Positions 33,163 to 45,325 of a stretch of DNA of 64,000 nt are shown here, piece after piece. The position numbers and the translations under genes were made by a program. Positions within the stretch are counted from its first letter, which is position 1. Each line of letters begins with the position of its first letter. The notes beneath the pieces were generated by a model. The model ran no database searches, was not told the DNA's origin, and worked only from the letters and a program-made list of their open reading frames with translations. Origin of the DNA: Pseudomonadota bacterium (lineage in GTDB: Bacteria > Pseudomonadota > Gammaproteobacteria > Burkholderiales > Burkholderiaceae_C); the NCBI GenBank assembly GCA_020161145.1, contig JAIUPQ010000002.1, positions 496,001 to 560,000 on the forward strand. Direction: 5' to 3'.

Positions 33163-34789
33163 CGGCCCCCTCGACGAAGCCACGCCCGCCCCGGCGCCGC
33201 AGACCGACGCGGCGCCTGTGGCCGACGACGGTGGCGGTCAGCCCCGCCGCCGCAGCCGTGGCCGACGCGGAGGATCCAGCAAGACCGAGGCCGCACCCGA
33301 GGCCCGCTTCACGCTGGCCGAACCCGCCGAGGCGGTGCCGTCGCCCGCCGTGCCTGACGCAGGCGACCTGTTCGCCGCCGTGTTGTCTGGCGACTTCGAC
33401 CAGCAGCTGGAAGCGCCTGCCGACGACGCCCCAGCGGCGCCTGCCGATGTGGGCGAGCCGGTCGAGGGCGCACCCGAAGAGACCGGTGACGACGCCGCTA
33501 AGCGTGTGCTGTTGCCCGACCCTGATGCGCCCAAGCTGCACAAGATGCTGGCCCAGGCCGGGGTGGGCTCGCGCCGCGACATGGAGCAGGCCATCGAAGA
33601 GGGTCGCGTCACCGTCAACGGCGAGGTGGCGCACACCGGCATGCGCATCTCGTTTGGGGACCGCATCGAGCTCGACGGTCGGCCGGTGCGCGTGCGCATC
33701 GCTCCGGCGCCGGCCCGCGTCATCGCCTATCACAAGCCCGTGGGCGAAGTGGTCACCCGTGAAGACCCGCAGCAGCGGCCCACGGTGTTTCGCAACCTGC
33801 CGCGCCTGGCGCATGGCAAATGGCAATCGGTGGGCCGGCTGGACATCAACACCGAGGGGCTGATGCTGTTCACCACCTCGGGTGACTTGGCCAACAACCT
33901 GATGCACCCGCGCTTTGGCGTGGAGCGCGAGTACGCGGTGCGCGTGCTGGGCACGCTGGAAAAAGAAGCCCGCGAGCGGCTGCTGGCTGGCGTCGAGATC
34001 GATGGCCAGAGCGCCGCCTTCAAAAGCGTGGAAGAGGGCGGCGGCGAGGGCGTCAATCGCTGGTACCGGGTGGTCATCACCGAAGGCCGCAACCGCGAGG
34101 TGCGCAAGCTTTTCGATGCCGTGGGCCTGACCGTCAGCCGGCTGATCCGGGTGCGCTACGGCTGCGTGGTGCTGCCCAAGGGGCTCAAGCGCGGGGCCTG
34201 CGTCGATCTGCCCGAGTTTGATGTCAAGGCCTTGCTGCAACTCACGGGCAGCGGCCGCTCCGCCCACCAACGCGGCAGCGACCCCCAGCGCAGCCGCAAC
34301 GAGGCGCGCAAAGACCCGCGCAAGGACGGTCCGCGCCCCTCGCGGCCGCCCGAGCCCAAGAAAACGAGCAAGGGCCGCGGCGATCGCGGTGAGCGTGGCG
34401 ACACCCTGTCGCGCGAGGATCGCGAGCCGGGCGACCCCAGCCGCATCCCCAACCCGCTGCAGCAGACCTTTGATCGCCGCGCCATCCAGGCCGAGCGGCG
34501 CAGTGGCGGGCGCGACATCGACTACGAAAACGGCCCCATTCCCAACCCCCTGCAGCAGACCTACGACAAGCGCTTCGTCCAGGGTGGCAAGCCCGCGAGC
34601 CCGTTCGGTAAGCGCGCCAGCGGTGGTGGTGGCGGTGGCGGCGGCCAGCCCGATCCCATGCGCACGGCGGTGGGCTACATCGGCGCCGATGCCTTTGTGC
34701 GCAAGCTCTCGGGCTCTGGCGGGCGTGGCGGCGGCCGAGGGGGGAGCGGCGGCGGCGGCGGTGGCGGTGGCCGCCGGGGCGGACGCTAA
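33137..34789 (+). CDS. rluB: 23S rRNA pseudouridine synthase RluB with long low-complexity tails
   Basis: RluB modifies U2605 of 23S rRNA. The core (about residues 130-370) has an S4 domain ([26 protein letters not shown]) and the RsuA/RluB catalytic motif [15 protein letters not shown] with its Asp, then [15 protein letters not shown]. At 550 aa it is far longer than the core: a Pro/Ala/Asp-rich N-terminal tail of about 125 residues and a basic C-terminal tail that contains the motif IPNPLQQT twice and ends in Gly/Arg-rich runs. Such tails are common in betaproteobacterial RluB and may bind RNA. The start overlaps the end of scpB. Confidence 0.92.
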   Translation: MNTEPTRPDGPLDEATPAPAPQTDAAPVADDGGGQPRRRSRGRRGGSSKTEAAPEARFTLAEPAEAVPSPAVPDAGDLFAAVLSGDFDQQLEAPADDAPAAPADVGEPVEGAPEETGDDAAKRVLLPDPDAPKLHKMLAQAGVGSRRDMEQAIEEGRVTVNGEVAHTGMRISFGDRIELDGRPVRVRIAPAPARVIAYHKPVGEVVTREDPQQRPTVFRNLPRLAHGKWQSVGRLDINTEGLMLFTTSGDLANNLMHPRFGVEREYAVRVLGTLEKEARERLLAGVEIDGQSAAFKSVEEGGGEGVNRWYRVVITEGRNREVRKLFDAVGLTVSRLIRVRYGCVVLPKGLKRGACVDLPEFDVKALLQLTGSGRSAHQRGSDPQRSRNEARKDPRKDGPRPSRPPEPKKTSKGRGDRGERGDTLSREDREPGDPSRIPNPLQQTFDRRAIQAERRSGGRDIDYENGPIPNPLQQTYDKRFVQGGKPASPFGKRASGGGGGGGGQPDPMRTAVGYIGADAFVRKLSGSGGRGGGRGGSGGGGGGGGRRGGR

Positions 34790-34835
34790 AATCCCATCCT
34801 TTTACTGAATTTCCAACTCCCTGCAGGACACCTCC

Positions 34836-35261
34836 ATGGCTATCGAACGCACCCTCTCCATCATCAAGCCCGACGCCGTCGCCAAGAACGTGGTCGGCCA
34901 GATCCTGGCCCGCTTTGAGGGCGCCGGCCTGAAGATCGTTGCCGCCCGCATGATGCATCTGTCGCGCCGTGAAGCCGAGGCCTTCTACGCCGTGCACAAA
35001 GAGCGTCCCTTCTTCAAGGACCTGGTGGACTTCATGATCTCCGGCCCCGTCATGGTGCAGGCGCTGGAAGGCGAGGGCGCCATTGCCAAGAACCGCGAAC
35101 TGATGGGCGCCACCGACCCCAAGAAGGCCGACAAGGGCACCATCCGCGCCGACTTTGCCGATTCCATCGACGCCAACGCCGTGCATGGCTCCGACGCAGC
35201 CGAGACCGCCGCCGTTGAAGTGGCGTTCTTCTTCCCCGGCATGAACGTCCACGCGCGCTGA
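34836..35261 (+). CDS. ndk: nucleoside diphosphate kinase
   Basis: Ndk balances nucleotide pools by moving phosphate between NTPs and NDPs through a phospho-histidine. The 141-aa product shows [15 protein letters not shown] at the start, the [14 protein letters not shown] loop and the active-site segment [10 protein letters not shown] with the catalytic His. Length is standard. A CTAAAAT sequence overlapping the rluB stop may serve as a -10 box. It starts the long ndk-to-purA series of core genes. Confidence 0.97.
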   Translation: MAIERTLSIIKPDAVAKNVVGQILARFEGAGLKIVAARMMHLSRREAEAFYAVHKERPFFKDLVDFMISGPVMVQALEGEGAIAKNRELMGATDPKKADKGTIRADFADSIDANAVHGSDAAETAAVEVAFFFPGMNVHAR

Positions 35262-35269
35262 TCGGCAAC

Positions 35270-36451
35270 GTGGCGGTCAACCTCCTCGACTTCGACCTGG
35301 AAGGGCTGGCCGCCTATTGCGAGCGGCTGGGGGAAAAGCGCTTTCGCGCCACCCAGCTGTTTCGCTGGATACACCAACGCGGGGCTGGCGATTTCAGCCA
35401 GATGACCGATCTGGCCAAAAGCCTGCGTGACAAGCTGGCGGGTGAGGCGGTGATCCAGCCGCTGCCCGTGGCCAGCGAGCAGATCTCTGCCGACGGCACC
35501 ACCAAGTGGCTGTTCGACGTGGGCGGCGGCAATGCCGTCGAGGCGGTGTTCATTCCCGAGTACGGCGACGCCGGACCGGCCCAAGGCGCCGTACTGCCCC
35601 CTCGGGGGGCTGGCGCCGAAGGCGACAGGGGGTGGGCAAGCCTCGATAGAGGCACGCTGTGCATCTCCTCGCAGGCCGGTTGTGCCGTGGCCTGCCGCTT
35701 CTGCTCCACCGGCCATCAAGGCTTTTCGCGCAACCTCACCACCGGCGAAATCCTGGCCCAGCTCTGGTGGGCCGAGCACACGTTGCGGGCGCGGCTGCAA
35801 ACCAGCGAGCGCGTCATCTCCAACGTGGTGATGATGGGCATGGGCGAGCCGCTGCAGAACTATGCGGCGCTGGTGCCCGCGCTGCGCGTCATGCTCGACG
35901 ACCACGGCTACGGCCTGTCGCGGCGGCGCGTCACCGTCTCCACCTCGGGCGTGGTGCCCATGATGGACAGGCTGCGCGAGGACTGCCCGGTGGCGCTGGC
36001 CGTGTCGCTGCATGCGCCCACCGACGCCTTGCGCGACGGCCTGGTGCCGCTGAACCGCAAATACCCCATCGATGACCTGCTGGACGCCTGCAACCGCTAC
36101 CTGGATGCTGCGCCGCGCGACTTCATCACCTTCGAGTACTGCATGCTGGCCGGCGTCAACGACAGCCCCGAAGACGCCCAGGCGCTGCTGGCCCTGCTCA
36201 AGGGCCGCGTGCCCTGCAAGCTGAACCTGATCCCGTTCAACCCCTTCCCGGCCTCGGGCCTGGTGCGCTCGCCTGCCGAGCGGGTGCGTGCGTTTGCCCG
36301 CGTGCTGCAGGACGGCGGACTGGTGACCACCATACGCAAGACACGGGGCGACGACATTGCCGCCGCCTGCGGCCAGCTTGCCGGCGAGGTGCAGGACCGC
36401 ACCCGCGTGGCCCAGCGTCTCAAGCGCATCCACGTGCTGCACCCTTCATGA
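35270..36451 (+). CDS. rlmN: 23S rRNA (adenine2503-C2)/tRNA methyltransferase RlmN with in-frame insertion
   Basis: RlmN is a radical-SAM enzyme that methylates A2503 of 23S rRNA and A37 of some tRNAs. The 393-aa product has the iron-sulfur motif CAVACRFC (C-x3-C-x2-C), the [12 protein letters not shown]-binding segment, the VSLHAP motif and the C-terminal region ([19 protein letters not shown]) with the methyl-carrying Cys. A stretch of 28 residues (35561-35644), Gly/Ala/Pro-rich and carrying a CCCCCTCGGGGGG palindrome, sits between FIPE and DRGTLC, where family members continue directly. It lies just before the iron-sulfur motif. The GTG at 35270 is the likely start, 8 bp after ndk. Confidence 0.94.
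   Translation: MAVNLLDFDLEGLAAYCERLGEKRFRATQLFRWIHQRGAGDFSQMTDLAKSLRDKLAGEAVIQPLPVASEQISADGTTKWLFDVGGGNAVEAVFIPEYGDAGPAQGAVLPPRGAGAEGDRGWASLDRGTLCISSQAGCAVACRFCSTGHQGFSRNLTTGEILAQLWWAEHTLRARLQTSERVISNVVMMGMGEPLQNYAALVPALRVMLDDHGYGLSRRRVTVSTSGVVPMMDRLREDCPVALAVSLHAPTDALRDGLVPLNRKYPIDDLLDACNRYLDAAPRDFITFEYCMLAGVNDSPEDAQALLALLKGRVPCKLNLIPFNPFPASGLVRSPAERVRAFARVLQDGGLVTTIRKTRGDDIAAACGQLAGEVQDRTRVAQRLKRIHVLHPS
35561..35644. repeat. in-frame C-run/G-run insertion in rlmN
   Basis: An 84-bp stretch (exactly 28 codons) with a CCCCCTCGGGGGG core and a downstream CAGGGGGTGGG interrupts the conserved FIPE-DRGTLC junction of RlmN. It resembles the insertions in ligA in base pattern, though not base for base. 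Confidence 0.55.
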
Positions 36452-36465
36452 TGGAGAGGCCCCAC

Positions 36466-37266
36466 ATGACCCGAATCGTCTTCCTTGCGCTGGCGGCATG
36501 GTTGTTGACCGGCTGCGCCAGCACCGTGACGCCGGCACCGACCACCGCCAGCACCGAGTTGCCTAGCGCCGCGGGTGCGCAGCCCGACCGCGAGCGGCTG
36601 TCTCGGGTGCGGCTGGAACTGGCGACGGCCTATTTTGGCCAGGGCCGGTACGACACGGCGCTGCAAGAGGTCAATCAGGCCATCGCCGCGCGGCCCGACC
36701 TGGGTGCGGCCTACAGCTTGCGCGGCCTGATCAAGGCCGCGCAGCGCGACCCCCAGGGCGCCGAGGCGAGCTTTCGCGAGGCCTTGCGCATCAACCCGCG
36801 TGACGCCGACACCGCGCACAATTTCGGCTGGTTCCTGTGCCAGCAGCGCCGCTACGCCGAGGCCGACGCCCAGTTCGAGGCGGCCATAGCCCAGCCCACC
36901 TACCAGGCCGTGCCGCGCACCCTGATGGCGCAAGGCGTCTGCCACGCCCGCAACGACCGCCTGACCGATGCCCAGCGCCGGCTGCTGCTGGCACTGGAGC
37001 AAGAGCCTGGCAACCCGGCCATTGCGCTCAATCTGGCCGAGGTCATGTACCGCAGCGGCGAGTACGAGCAAGCGCGCTTCTACATCCGCCGCGTCAACGC
37101 CACCGACGCTTACATCACCGCGCAGACCCTGTGGCTGGCCGCGCGCATCGAACACAAGATGGGCCGCTTTGATCTGATCGAGCCGTTTGGCGACCAGTTG
37201 CGCCAGCGCTTTCCCCAAGCTCCTGAAACCCTGTGGCTGGAACAAGGCCGCTGGGACGCCCCATGA
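36466..37266 (+). CDS. pilF: type IV pilus biogenesis/stability lipoprotein PilF (PilW)
   Basis: PilF/PilW is an outer-membrane TPR lipoprotein that helps the PilQ secretin assemble. The 266-aa product begins with a lipoprotein signal ending in LLTGC, followed by about five TPR units (for example [50 protein letters not shown]). ATG 36466 has a GGAGAGG ribosome site and gives a clean signal peptide; a Met six codons earlier is less likely. It sits between rlmN and rodZ as in many proteobacteria and overlaps rodZ by 4 bp. No other pilus genes are in the window. Confidence 0.9.
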   Translation: MTRIVFLALAAWLLTGCASTVTPAPTTASTELPSAAGAQPDRERLSRVRLELATAYFGQGRYDTALQEVNQAIAARPDLGAAYSLRGLIKAAQRDPQGAEASFREALRINPRDADTAHNFGWFLCQQRRYAEADAQFEAAIAQPTYQAVPRTLMAQGVCHARNDRLTDAQRRLLLALEQEPGNPAIALNLAEVMYRSGEYEQARFYIRRVNATDAYITAQTLWLAARIEHKMGRFDLIEPFGDQLRQRFPQAPETLWLEQGRWDAP

Positions 37267-38134
37267 CCGAGGACCTGCGCAACGCCGCCCCTTCCCCCGC
37301 CGCCAGCGGCGCCACCGCCGGCAGCCTGTTGCGCGCGGCGCGCGAGGCCCAGGGCCTGCATGTGGCCGCACTGGCCATCCAGCTCAAGGTGCCCCCGCGC
37401 AAGCTGGAGGCGCTGGAGGCCGACCGCTACGACGAGCTGCTGGACCCCACCTTCACGCGCGCGCTGGCCCTGGCCGTCTGCCGCCTGCTGAAGATCGACG
37501 CCGCGCCCGTGCTGGCCTTGTTGCCCAAGCGCCCGCTGGACGACCTGGAGCATGTGGCTTCGGGCGGCATCAACACCGCCTACAAAGACCACGGTGGCCC
37601 GCCGCCCGAAGTGCGGCTGCCCATCGGCAAGGGGGCGCTCACCGCCCTGGGCGTCATCGTGCTGGCGGTGCTGGCACTGGTGCTGGCACCGGCCGATTTC
37701 GGCAGCCAACAGCTGGAGCAGTGGCTGCAGGCGGCCTCGGCGCCGGCCTCGGCCAGCGCCCCGCCCGAGGTGGTGCCGCCGCCGGATGCCGCGTCGGTGC
37801 CAGCCCTGGAGCCGGCCTCGGCGGTGACCGTCGTGGCCGCAATGCCAGCGGCATCGCAGGCGGCCTCGGCCGCCACCACCGAGGCCGCGGCAGGTCCGCT
37901 GGTGCTGACCGCTGTGCAGGCCAGTTGGGTGCAGGTGCTGGACGCCGATGCGCGGCCGCTGCTGATCCGCCAACTGGCTGCGGGCGAGTCGGTCAACCTG
38001 GACAACGCGCCGCCGCTGCGCCTCATCATCGGCAACGCCGCCGGCACCCGGGTCACCTGGCGTGGCCAGGCGGTGGATCTGGCGGCGCGCACGCGCGACA
38101 ACGTGGCGCGTTTCGAACTCACAGGCACCACGCC

Positions 38135-38138
<4 letters not shown>
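37263..38138 (+). CDS. rodZ: RodZ-like cell-shape protein (HTH domain, single span, DUF4115)
   Basis: RodZ links MreB to the membrane and shapes rod cells. The 291-aa product has a cytoplasmic helix-turn-helix domain ([17 protein letters not shown], near residues 20-90), one membrane span (about 125-145), a Pro/Ala-rich periplasmic linker and a C-terminal DUF4115 domain ([33 protein letters not shown]). The order pilF-rodZ-ispG-hisS is widely conserved. It is joined by ATGA overlaps on both sides. Confidence 0.9.
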
Positions 38139-39391
<1,253 letters not shown>

Positions 39392-39400
39392 GCAAACCCC

Positions 39401-40681
39401 ATGAGTGAAGCCTTGCGTGCCATCAAAGGCATGAACGACATCCTGCCGCCCGAGGGCGCGCACTGGGAGTGGGTGGAGGGGCGCATGCGCGTGCTGCTGG
39501 CCCGCTACGGCTACCAGAACCTGCGCACGCCCATCGTCGAGACCACGGATCTCTTCGTGCGCGGCGTGGGCGAGGTCACCGACATCGTCGAGAAGGAGAT
39601 GTACTCCTTCGAAGACAAGATGAACGGCGACCGCCTGACGCTGCGCCCCGAGGGCACGGCCGGCATCGTGCGCGCCATGATCGAACACGGCGTGCTGCAC
39701 CACGGCCCGCTGCGCGGCTGGATGATCGGCCCCATGTTCCGCCATGAGCGGCCGCAGAAAGGTCGCTCGCGCCAGTTCCACCAGCTCGACGTGGAGGCGC
39801 TGGGCTATGCCGGTCCCGACGTGGATGCCGAGCTCATCCTGCTGACGCGGGCGCTGTGGCGCGAACTGGGCCTGGTCGAAGGACGCGACGTGCGGCTGGA
39901 GCTCAACACCCTGGGCCAGCCGGCCGAGCGCCAGGCCCACCGCGAAGCGCTGGTGGCCTATTTCCAGGCCCACACCGAGCAACTGGATGACGACGCGCGC
40001 CGCCGTCTGCACACCAACCCGCTGCGCATCCTGGACACCAAGAATCCGGCCATGCAGGCCCTGGTCGAGGCCGCACCCAAACTGAGCGAGTTCCTGGGGC
40101 CCGAGTCGCTGGCCCACTTTGCCGGCCTGTGCGCCATCCTCGACGCCGCCGGGCTGGCCTACCGCGTCAACCCCCGCCTGGTGCGGGGGCTGGACTACTA
40201 CAACCTCACCGTCTTCGAGTGGGTCACCGAGCGGCTGGGCTCGCAAGGCACCGTTTGCGGCGGTGGCCGCTACGACGGCCTGATTGCCCAGTTGGGCGGC
40301 AAGGGCGCACCGGCGGCCGGCTTCGGCCTGGGGCTGGAGCGGCTGGTGCTGCTGCTGCAAACCTGCGAGTTGCTGCCGGCCCCGCTGGCGCCCGACGCCT
40401 ACGCCGTGGTGCCCGACGCGGCCGCCGCGCCGCGCGTGCTGCTGGTGCTGGAGGCGCTGCGTGCGGCCGGTGTGGCCGTGGTCATGCACGCAGGCGGCGG
40501 TGGCATGAAAAGCCAGTTCAAGAAGGCCGACGCCTCGGGCGCCCGGTTCGCGCTGATCTTTGGCGCCGACGAACTGGCCGCTGGTCAGGTGGCCGTCAAA
40601 CCGCTGCGCGACGGCGGCGAGCAGCGGCTGCTCGCCCTGGCCGACGTGGCGAGCTGGGCGGCCGAGCTGCGCACCGCATAA
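39401..40681 (+). CDS. hisS: histidine-tRNA ligase
   Basis: HisS charges tRNA-His with histidine. The 426-aa class II synthetase shows the start segment IKGMNDILP, motif 2 ([17 protein letters not shown]), the histidine-binding motifs [12 protein letters not shown] and CGGGRYDGL, and motif 3 (GFGLGLERL). A C-terminal anticodon-binding domain follows (from about residue 325). It starts 9 bp after ispG. The stop overlaps a CATAAT sequence that may act as a -10 box for the next gene. A paralogue lacking charging activity, hisZ, lies at 47662. Confidence 0.97.
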   Translation: MSEALRAIKGMNDILPPEGAHWEWVEGRMRVLLARYGYQNLRTPIVETTDLFVRGVGEVTDIVEKEMYSFEDKMNGDRLTLRPEGTAGIVRAMIEHGVLHHGPLRGWMIGPMFRHERPQKGRSRQFHQLDVEALGYAGPDVDAELILLTRALWRELGLVEGRDVRLELNTLGQPAERQAHREALVAYFQAHTEQLDDDARRRLHTNPLRILDTKNPAMQALVEAAPKLSEFLGPESLAHFAGLCAILDAAGLAYRVNPRLVRGLDYYNLTVFEWVTERLGSQGTVCGGGRYDGLIAQLGGKGAPAAGFGLGLERLVLLLQTCELLPAPLAPDAYAVVPDAAAAPRVLLVLEALRAAGVAVVMHAGGGGMKSQFKKADASGARFALIFGADELAAGQVAVKPLRDGGEQRLLALADVASWAAELRTA

Positions 40682-40708
40682 TCCCATCTTTCTCCCGTTG
40701 GACACCGC

Positions 40709-41386
40709 ATGGCGACCCATCTCGATCTCGAAGAACAAGAACAACTGGCCGAACTCAAGGCCTTCTGGGCCCGCTGGGGCAATCTCATCACCGGCACCCT
40801 GACCGTGGTGCTGTTGGCCTTTGCGGGCTGGAATGGCTGGAACTGGTGGCAGCGCGAGCAGGCTGCCAAGGCATCGGCGCTGTTCGACGCCTTCGATCGG
40901 GCCGTCGTCGCCGGCAACGCCGAGCAGGCCGGCCGTGCGTTTGGCGACCTCAAGGATCGCTATGGCCGCACCGTCTATGCCCAGCAGGCGGGCCTGTTGA
41001 ACGCCAAGCTGCAAGCCGACAAAGGCGAGACGGCCGCCGCCACCGCCGCGTTGCAGTGGGTGAGCGCCCAGGGCGATGCCCAGCACGCCGACCTGGCACG
41101 GCTGCGGCTGGCGGGGCTGCAACTGGATGCCAAGCAGTACGATGCGGCGCTGCAGACGGTGGATGCCATCAAGGCGCCGTCGTTTGCCGCCTTGGCCCAG
41201 GATCGCCGGGGCGACATCCTGGCCGCGCAGGGCAAGGCCGACGAGGCCGCCAAGGCCTGGCGCGCCGCCTGGGACGCACTGCCCACCGAACAAAACTACC
41301 GCCGCGTCGTCGAGGCCAAACTGGACCGGGCGGGCGTGGCGCCGCCGCTGCCGGCCTCGGCTGCGGCCTCGGGAGCCCAGCCATGA
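40709..41386 (+). CDS. yfgM: YfgM family TPR-like membrane protein
   Basis: YfgM is an inner-membrane protein with a periplasmic TPR-like domain that works near the Sec translocon with PpiD. The 225-aa product has a short cytoplasmic head (LDLEEQEQLAELKAFWARWG), one span (residues 29-50, GTLTVVLLAFAGWNGWNWW) and helical repeats after it (YAQQAGLLNAKLQADKG, LARLRLAGLQLDAKQYDAA). Position between hisS and bamB is the conserved one. The stop overlaps bamB (ATGA). Confidence 0.91.
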   Translation: MATHLDLEEQEQLAELKAFWARWGNLITGTLTVVLLAFAGWNGWNWWQREQAAKASALFDAFDRAVVAGNAEQAGRAFGDLKDRYGRTVYAQQAGLLNAKLQADKGETAAATAALQWVSAQGDAQHADLARLRLAGLQLDAKQYDAALQTVDAIKAPSFAALAQDRRGDILAAQGKADEAAKAWRAAWDALPTEQNYRRVVEAKLDRAGVAPPLPASAAASGAQP

Positions 41387-42492
41387 ACATCCGTTTGCTT
41401 GCGGCGGTGGCCGCCGCTGTGTGGCTGGCCGGTTGTGCCGCCGATCGGCCGCCGCCCGCGCCGCTGGAGACCGTGCAGGCCAAGATTGCCGGCCGTCAGG
41501 TCTGGTCGGCCCGCATCGGCAAGGTGTCGTTCCCGCTGGAGGTGATGGCACGTGGCGGTCGGCTGTATCTGGCCGCAGACGACGGCCAGGTGCTGGCGCT
41601 GGACGCCACCACGGGCGCCGAGGCCTGGCGTGCCCAGGTGGCCGGTGGCATCGCGGCCGGCGTGGGCAGCGACGGTCGGTTTGCCGCCGTGGTCACCCGG
41701 GCCAACGACCTGGTGGTGCTGGAGGCGGGCCGCGAGGTCTGGCGCACCGCCCAGCCCGGCCCGGTGGTGACACCGCCGCTGGTGGCGGGCGAGCGCGTCT
41801 TCGTCATGGGCAGCGACCGCATCGTGCGCGCCTACGACGCCCTCGATGGCCGCTACCTGTGGCAGTTCAAGCGCGCGGGCGATTCGCTGACGCTGGCCCA
41901 GCGGGGCGTGCTGGCGGCTTACCAGGACACCTTGCTGGTGGGGCAGGGTGCCAAGCTGGTGGCGCTGGATCCCACTGTGGGCACCGTGCGCTGGGAGGCT
42001 GCGGTGACGAATCCGCGTGGCACCAACGAGATCGAGCGCCTGGCCGATCTGGTCGGCCCCATCAACCGGGTGGGCGCCAGCTACTGCGTGCGCGCCTTCC
42101 AGTCGGCCACCGGCTGTGTGGACGCCACCAATGGCCGCGTGCAGTGGAGCCAACTGGGCGGGGGTGTGGAAGCGGTGGGCGGCCAGGCCGACGCAATCTT
42201 CGGTGCCGATGGCAGCGACCGCGTCAGCGCCCGCCGCCGTGACAAGGGCGACCTGCTGTGGAGCCATGAGCGCCTGCTGAATCGCCAGCTCTCGGCTCCG
42301 GCCGCCATGGGCACGGCGGTGGTGTTTGGCGACTTCGAGGGTTGGCTGCATTTCATGGACGCGGCCACCGGCCAGCCGGTGCTGCGCCTAGGTACCGACG
42401 GCTCGCGCATCGCCGCGCCGCTGGTGGTCGAGGGCACGACGCTGGTGGCTGTGACCGCCGACGGTGGTGTCTTTGCCTTCCGTCCCGAGTAA
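41383..42492 (+). CDS. bamB: outer membrane protein assembly factor BamB
   Basis: BamB is the beta-propeller lipoprotein of the BAM complex. The 369-aa product begins with a lipoprotein signal ending in LAGC (Cys near residue 18) and shows repeated PQQ-like propeller blades: DDGQVLALDATTGAEAWRAQV, SDRIVRAYDALDGRYLWQF, KLVALDPTVGTVRWEA and FGDFEGWLHFMDAATG. Length fits the family. Along with bamD it supplies two BAM lipoproteins in this window. It lies 18 bp before der, the usual neighbour. Confidence 0.94.
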   Translation: MNIRLLAAVAAAVWLAGCAADRPPPAPLETVQAKIAGRQVWSARIGKVSFPLEVMARGGRLYLAADDGQVLALDATTGAEAWRAQVAGGIAAGVGSDGRFAAVVTRANDLVVLEAGREVWRTAQPGPVVTPPLVAGERVFVMGSDRIVRAYDALDGRYLWQFKRAGDSLTLAQRGVLAAYQDTLLVGQGAKLVALDPTVGTVRWEAAVTNPRGTNEIERLADLVGPINRVGASYCVRAFQSATGCVDATNGRVQWSQLGGGVEAVGGQADAIFGADGSDRVSARRRDKGDLLWSHERLLNRQLSAPAAMGTAVVFGDFEGWLHFMDAATGQPVLRLGTDGSRIAAPLVVEGTTLVAVTADGGVFAFRPE

Positions 42493-42510
42493 CCAAGCGA
42501 TCAACAGTCT

Positions 42511-43854
42511 GTGAAACCCGTCATCGCACTCGTGGGCCGCCCCAACGTGGGCAAGTCCACGTTGTTCAACCGCATGACCAAGAGCCGCGACGCCATCGTC
42601 GCGGACTTTGCGGGTCTGACGCGCGATCGCCACTATGGCGATGGCCGGCTGGGCTCGCGCGAGTTCATCGTTATCGATACCGGTGGCTTTGAGCCCGAGA
42701 AACCCACCGGCATCGTCGCCGCCATGGCCAGCCAGACGCGCCAGGCGGTGGCCGAGGCCGACGTGGTGGTGCTGGTGGTCGACATCCGCGCCGGCCTTTC
42801 GGCGCAGGACATGGACATCGCCCGCTACCTGCGCCAGGCCGGCAAGCGCACGCTGGTGGCGGTCAACAAGGCCGAGGGCATGAGCGAGTCGCCCCATCTG
42901 GCCGAGTTTCACGAGTTGGGCATGGGCGAGCCTCATCCCGTCTCGGCGGCCCATGGTCAGGGCATCCGCAGCCTGCTCGAGGCGGTGCTCGACGATGTGC
43001 CCGAGCCCGAGGCTGAGGAGGGCGACGACGGTGAGGAGGCCGAGAGGCCCATCCGTCTGGCCGTGGCAGGCCGGCCCAACGTGGGCAAAAGCACCCTCAT
43101 CAACGCCTGGCTGGGCGAGGAGCGGCTGATCGCCTTCGACATGCCCGGCACCACGCGCGATGCCATCCGCGTGCCGCTGGAGCGCGACGGCCAGCGCTAC
43201 GAGCTGATTGACACGGCGGGCCTGCGCCGCAAAGGCCGGGTGTTCGAGGCCATCGAGAAGTTCTCGGTGGTCAAGACGCTGCAGGCCATCGCCGACGCCA
43301 ACGTGGTGGTGTTGATGGTGGACGCCACGCTGGGCGTCAGCGAGCAGGACGCCCACATTGCCGGCTATGTGCTGGACGCCGGCCGCGCCGTGGTCATTGC
43401 CATCAACAAATGGGACGCCATCGACAGCTACCAGCGCCAGATGCTGGAGCGCTCCATCGAATCGCGGTTGGCCTTCTTGAAGTTTGCGCCCATCGTCCAC
43501 ATCTCTGCCCTCAAGCGCCAAGGATTCAGCCCCCTATGGCAGGCCATTGCCCAGGCCCATGCCTCGGCCACGCGCAAGCTGTCCACGCCGGTGCTGACCC
43601 GCCTCGTCGCCGAGGCGGTCATCCACCAGGCGCCCAAGCGCGTGGGTGCGGTGCGGCCCAAGCTGCGGTATGCCCATCAGGGCGGCTCCAACCCGCCCAT
43701 TGTGGTCATCCATGGCAATGCGCTGGACGGGCTGACCGATGCGTATCTGCGGTATCTGGAAGGGCGTATCCGCCTGCATTTCAAGCTGGTGGGCACGCCG
43801 CTGCGGTTCGAGCTGAAAAGTTCGCGGAACCCATTCGACCCCAAAGCGTCTTAA
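42511..43854 (+). CDS. der: ribosome biogenesis GTPase Der
   Basis: Der (EngA) is an essential GTPase for 50S assembly. It uniquely has two GTPase domains in a row: GRPNVGKST near residue 9 with DTGGFE, and again GRPNVGKST near residue 190 with DTAGLRRKG and NKWD. A KH-like domain ends the 447-aa protein ([31 protein letters not shown]). Length is standard. The start is a GTG at 42511. Confidence 0.97.
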   Translation: MKPVIALVGRPNVGKSTLFNRMTKSRDAIVADFAGLTRDRHYGDGRLGSREFIVIDTGGFEPEKPTGIVAAMASQTRQAVAEADVVVLVVDIRAGLSAQDMDIARYLRQAGKRTLVAVNKAEGMSESPHLAEFHELGMGEPHPVSAAHGQGIRSLLEAVLDDVPEPEAEEGDDGEEAERPIRLAVAGRPNVGKSTLINAWLGEERLIAFDMPGTTRDAIRVPLERDGQRYELIDTAGLRRKGRVFEAIEKFSVVKTLQAIADANVVVLMVDATLGVSEQDAHIAGYVLDAGRAVVIAINKWDAIDSYQRQMLERSIESRLAFLKFAPIVHISALKRQGFSPLWQAIAQAHASATRKLSTPVLTRLVAEAVIHQAPKRVGAVRPKLRYAHQGGSNPPIVVIHGNALDGLTDAYLRYLEGRIRLHFKLVGTPLRFELKSSRNPFDPKAS

Positions 43855-43892
43855 ACTGACCCGTTCGTTTTTTCTTCTTCGGAACCCATATC

Positions 43893-44138
43893 GTGAGCAA
43901 CAAAGGGCAACTCCTACAAGACCCGTTTCTGAACCTGCTGCGCAAAGAGCATGTGCCAGTGTCCATTTACCTGGTCAACGGCATCAAGCTGCAAGGCCAC
44001 ATCGAGTCGTTCGATCAGTATGTGGTGCTGCTGCGCAACACGGTCACGCAGATGGTTTACAAACACGCCATCTCCACCGTGGTGCCGGGCCGCGCGGTGA
44101 ATTTCCACCCTGCGGACAGCGGTACCGACGACGCTTGA
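43893..44138 (+). CDS. hfq: RNA chaperone Hfq
   Basis: Hfq is a hexameric Sm-like ring that pairs small RNAs with mRNAs. The 81-aa product has the Sm1 motif ([19 protein letters not shown]) and the Sm2 signature [10 protein letters not shown]. The start [11 protein letters not shown] is typical. It begins with GTG at 43893, after a 38-bp gap from der. The stop overlaps the start of hflX (TTGA), the conserved hfq-hflX-hflK-hflC order. Confidence 0.97.
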   Translation: MSNKGQLLQDPFLNLLRKEHVPVSIYLVNGIKLQGHIESFDQYVVLLRNTVTQMVYKHAISTVVPGRAVNFHPADSGTDDA

Positions 44139-45325
44139 GCCCGGTCACTGTTTCCGACACCGCCCCCAAGGTGGTGTTGGTGGGGGTCGATTTCGGCCCC
44201 GGCTCCTCGTTTGAGCCCACCCTGGACGAGTTGGCGTTGCTGGCCGAGTCGGCCGGTGATGCGCCCGTGGCGCGCATCACGGCACGCCGCAAGTCGCCTG
44301 ACCCGGCCCTCTTCGTGGGCAGTGGCAAGGCCGACGAGATAAAGGCCGAGGTGGTGCTTCAAGGCGCCCAGGGCGTGATCTTCGACCAGGCCCTGTCGCC
44401 CGCCCAGCAGCGCAATCTCGAGCGCCACATGGGCGTGGCCGTCTCCGACCGCACGGCGCTGATCCTCGACATCTTTGCCGCCCGGGCCAAAAGCCACGAG
44501 GGCAAGCTGCAGGTGGAGCTGGCGCGGCTGCAATACCTGTCCACGCGCCTGGTGCGCCGCTGGAGCCACCTGGAGCGCCAGAGCGGCGGCATCGGCATGC
44601 GCGGCGGCCCTGGCGAGACACAGATCGAGCTGGACCGCCGCATGATTGGCGATCGCATCAAGTCGGTCAAGGCGCAGCTGGAGAAGGTCAAGCGCCAGCG
44701 CCAGACCCAACGCCGTGCGCGCGAGCGCAGCGGGGTGTTGCGCGTCTCGCTGGTGGGCTACACCAACGCCGGCAAGAGCACGCTGTTCAATGCCCTGACC
44801 AAGGCCCGCAGCTACGCCGCCGATCAGCTCTTTGCCACGCTGGACACCACCACGCGCGCGCTGTACCTGAGCGAGGCCCAGCGCTCGGTGTCGCTGTCGG
44901 ACACGGTGGGCTTCATCCGTGACCTGCCGCACAAGCTGGTCGAGGCCTTCCAGGCCACGCTGCAGGAGGCGGCCGATGCCGACTTGCTGCTGCATGTGGT
45001 CGATGCGGCCAACCCGCTGCTGCACGAGCAGCGCGCCGAGGTCGAGCGCGTGCTCGAAGAGATCGGCGCGCAGCAGGTGCCGCAGATTCTCGTTTTCAAC
45101 AAGATCGATGCCTTGCCGGCCAGCCAACGCCCGCGCACGCTGGTCGATGCACTGGAGCTGGCGCCCGGCCTGCGCGTACCCCGCGTGTGGGTCAGTGCGC
45201 TGACCGGTGAAGGCCTGCCGCAGCTGCGCCAGGCCATTGCCGAGTTCGCTGCGGCCCAGGCGCTCGCGCCGGCGCCGGCTGTGGCCGATCCCCGTTTTGA
45301 ACCCCTACCTGGTGCTGTGTCATGA
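44135..45325 (+). CDS. hflX: ribosome-rescue GTPase HflX
   Basis: HflX splits stalled 70S ribosomes after heat stress. The 396-aa protein has the N-terminal HflX domain ([36 protein letters not shown]) and a glycine-rich linker ([19 protein letters not shown]). The GTPase domain follows ([26 protein letters not shown]). The TTG at 44135 overlaps the hfq stop and is the only start that keeps the whole N-terminal domain. The stop overlaps hflK (ATGA). Confidence 0.95.
   Translation: MSPVTVSDTAPKVVLVGVDFGPGSSFEPTLDELALLAESAGDAPVARITARRKSPDPALFVGSGKADEIKAEVVLQGAQGVIFDQALSPAQQRNLERHMGVAVSDRTALILDIFAARAKSHEGKLQVELARLQYLSTRLVRRWSHLERQSGGIGMRGGPGETQIELDRRMIGDRIKSVKAQLEKVKRQRQTQRRARERSGVLRVSLVGYTNAGKSTLFNALTKARSYAADQLFATLDTTTRALYLSEAQRSVSLSDTVGFIRDLPHKLVEAFQATLQEAADADLLLHVVDAANPLLHEQRAEVERVLEEIGAQQVPQILVFNKIDALPASQRPRTLVDALELAPGLRVPRVWVSALTGEGLPQLRQAIAEFAAAQALAPAPAVADPRFEPLPGAVS

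Noticed and set aside
34615-34789. Gly-codon runs at the rluB 3' end as a CRISPR or structural repeat
   Set aside because: They are simple GGC/GGT codon runs in a coding tail, with no spacer-repeat spacing.
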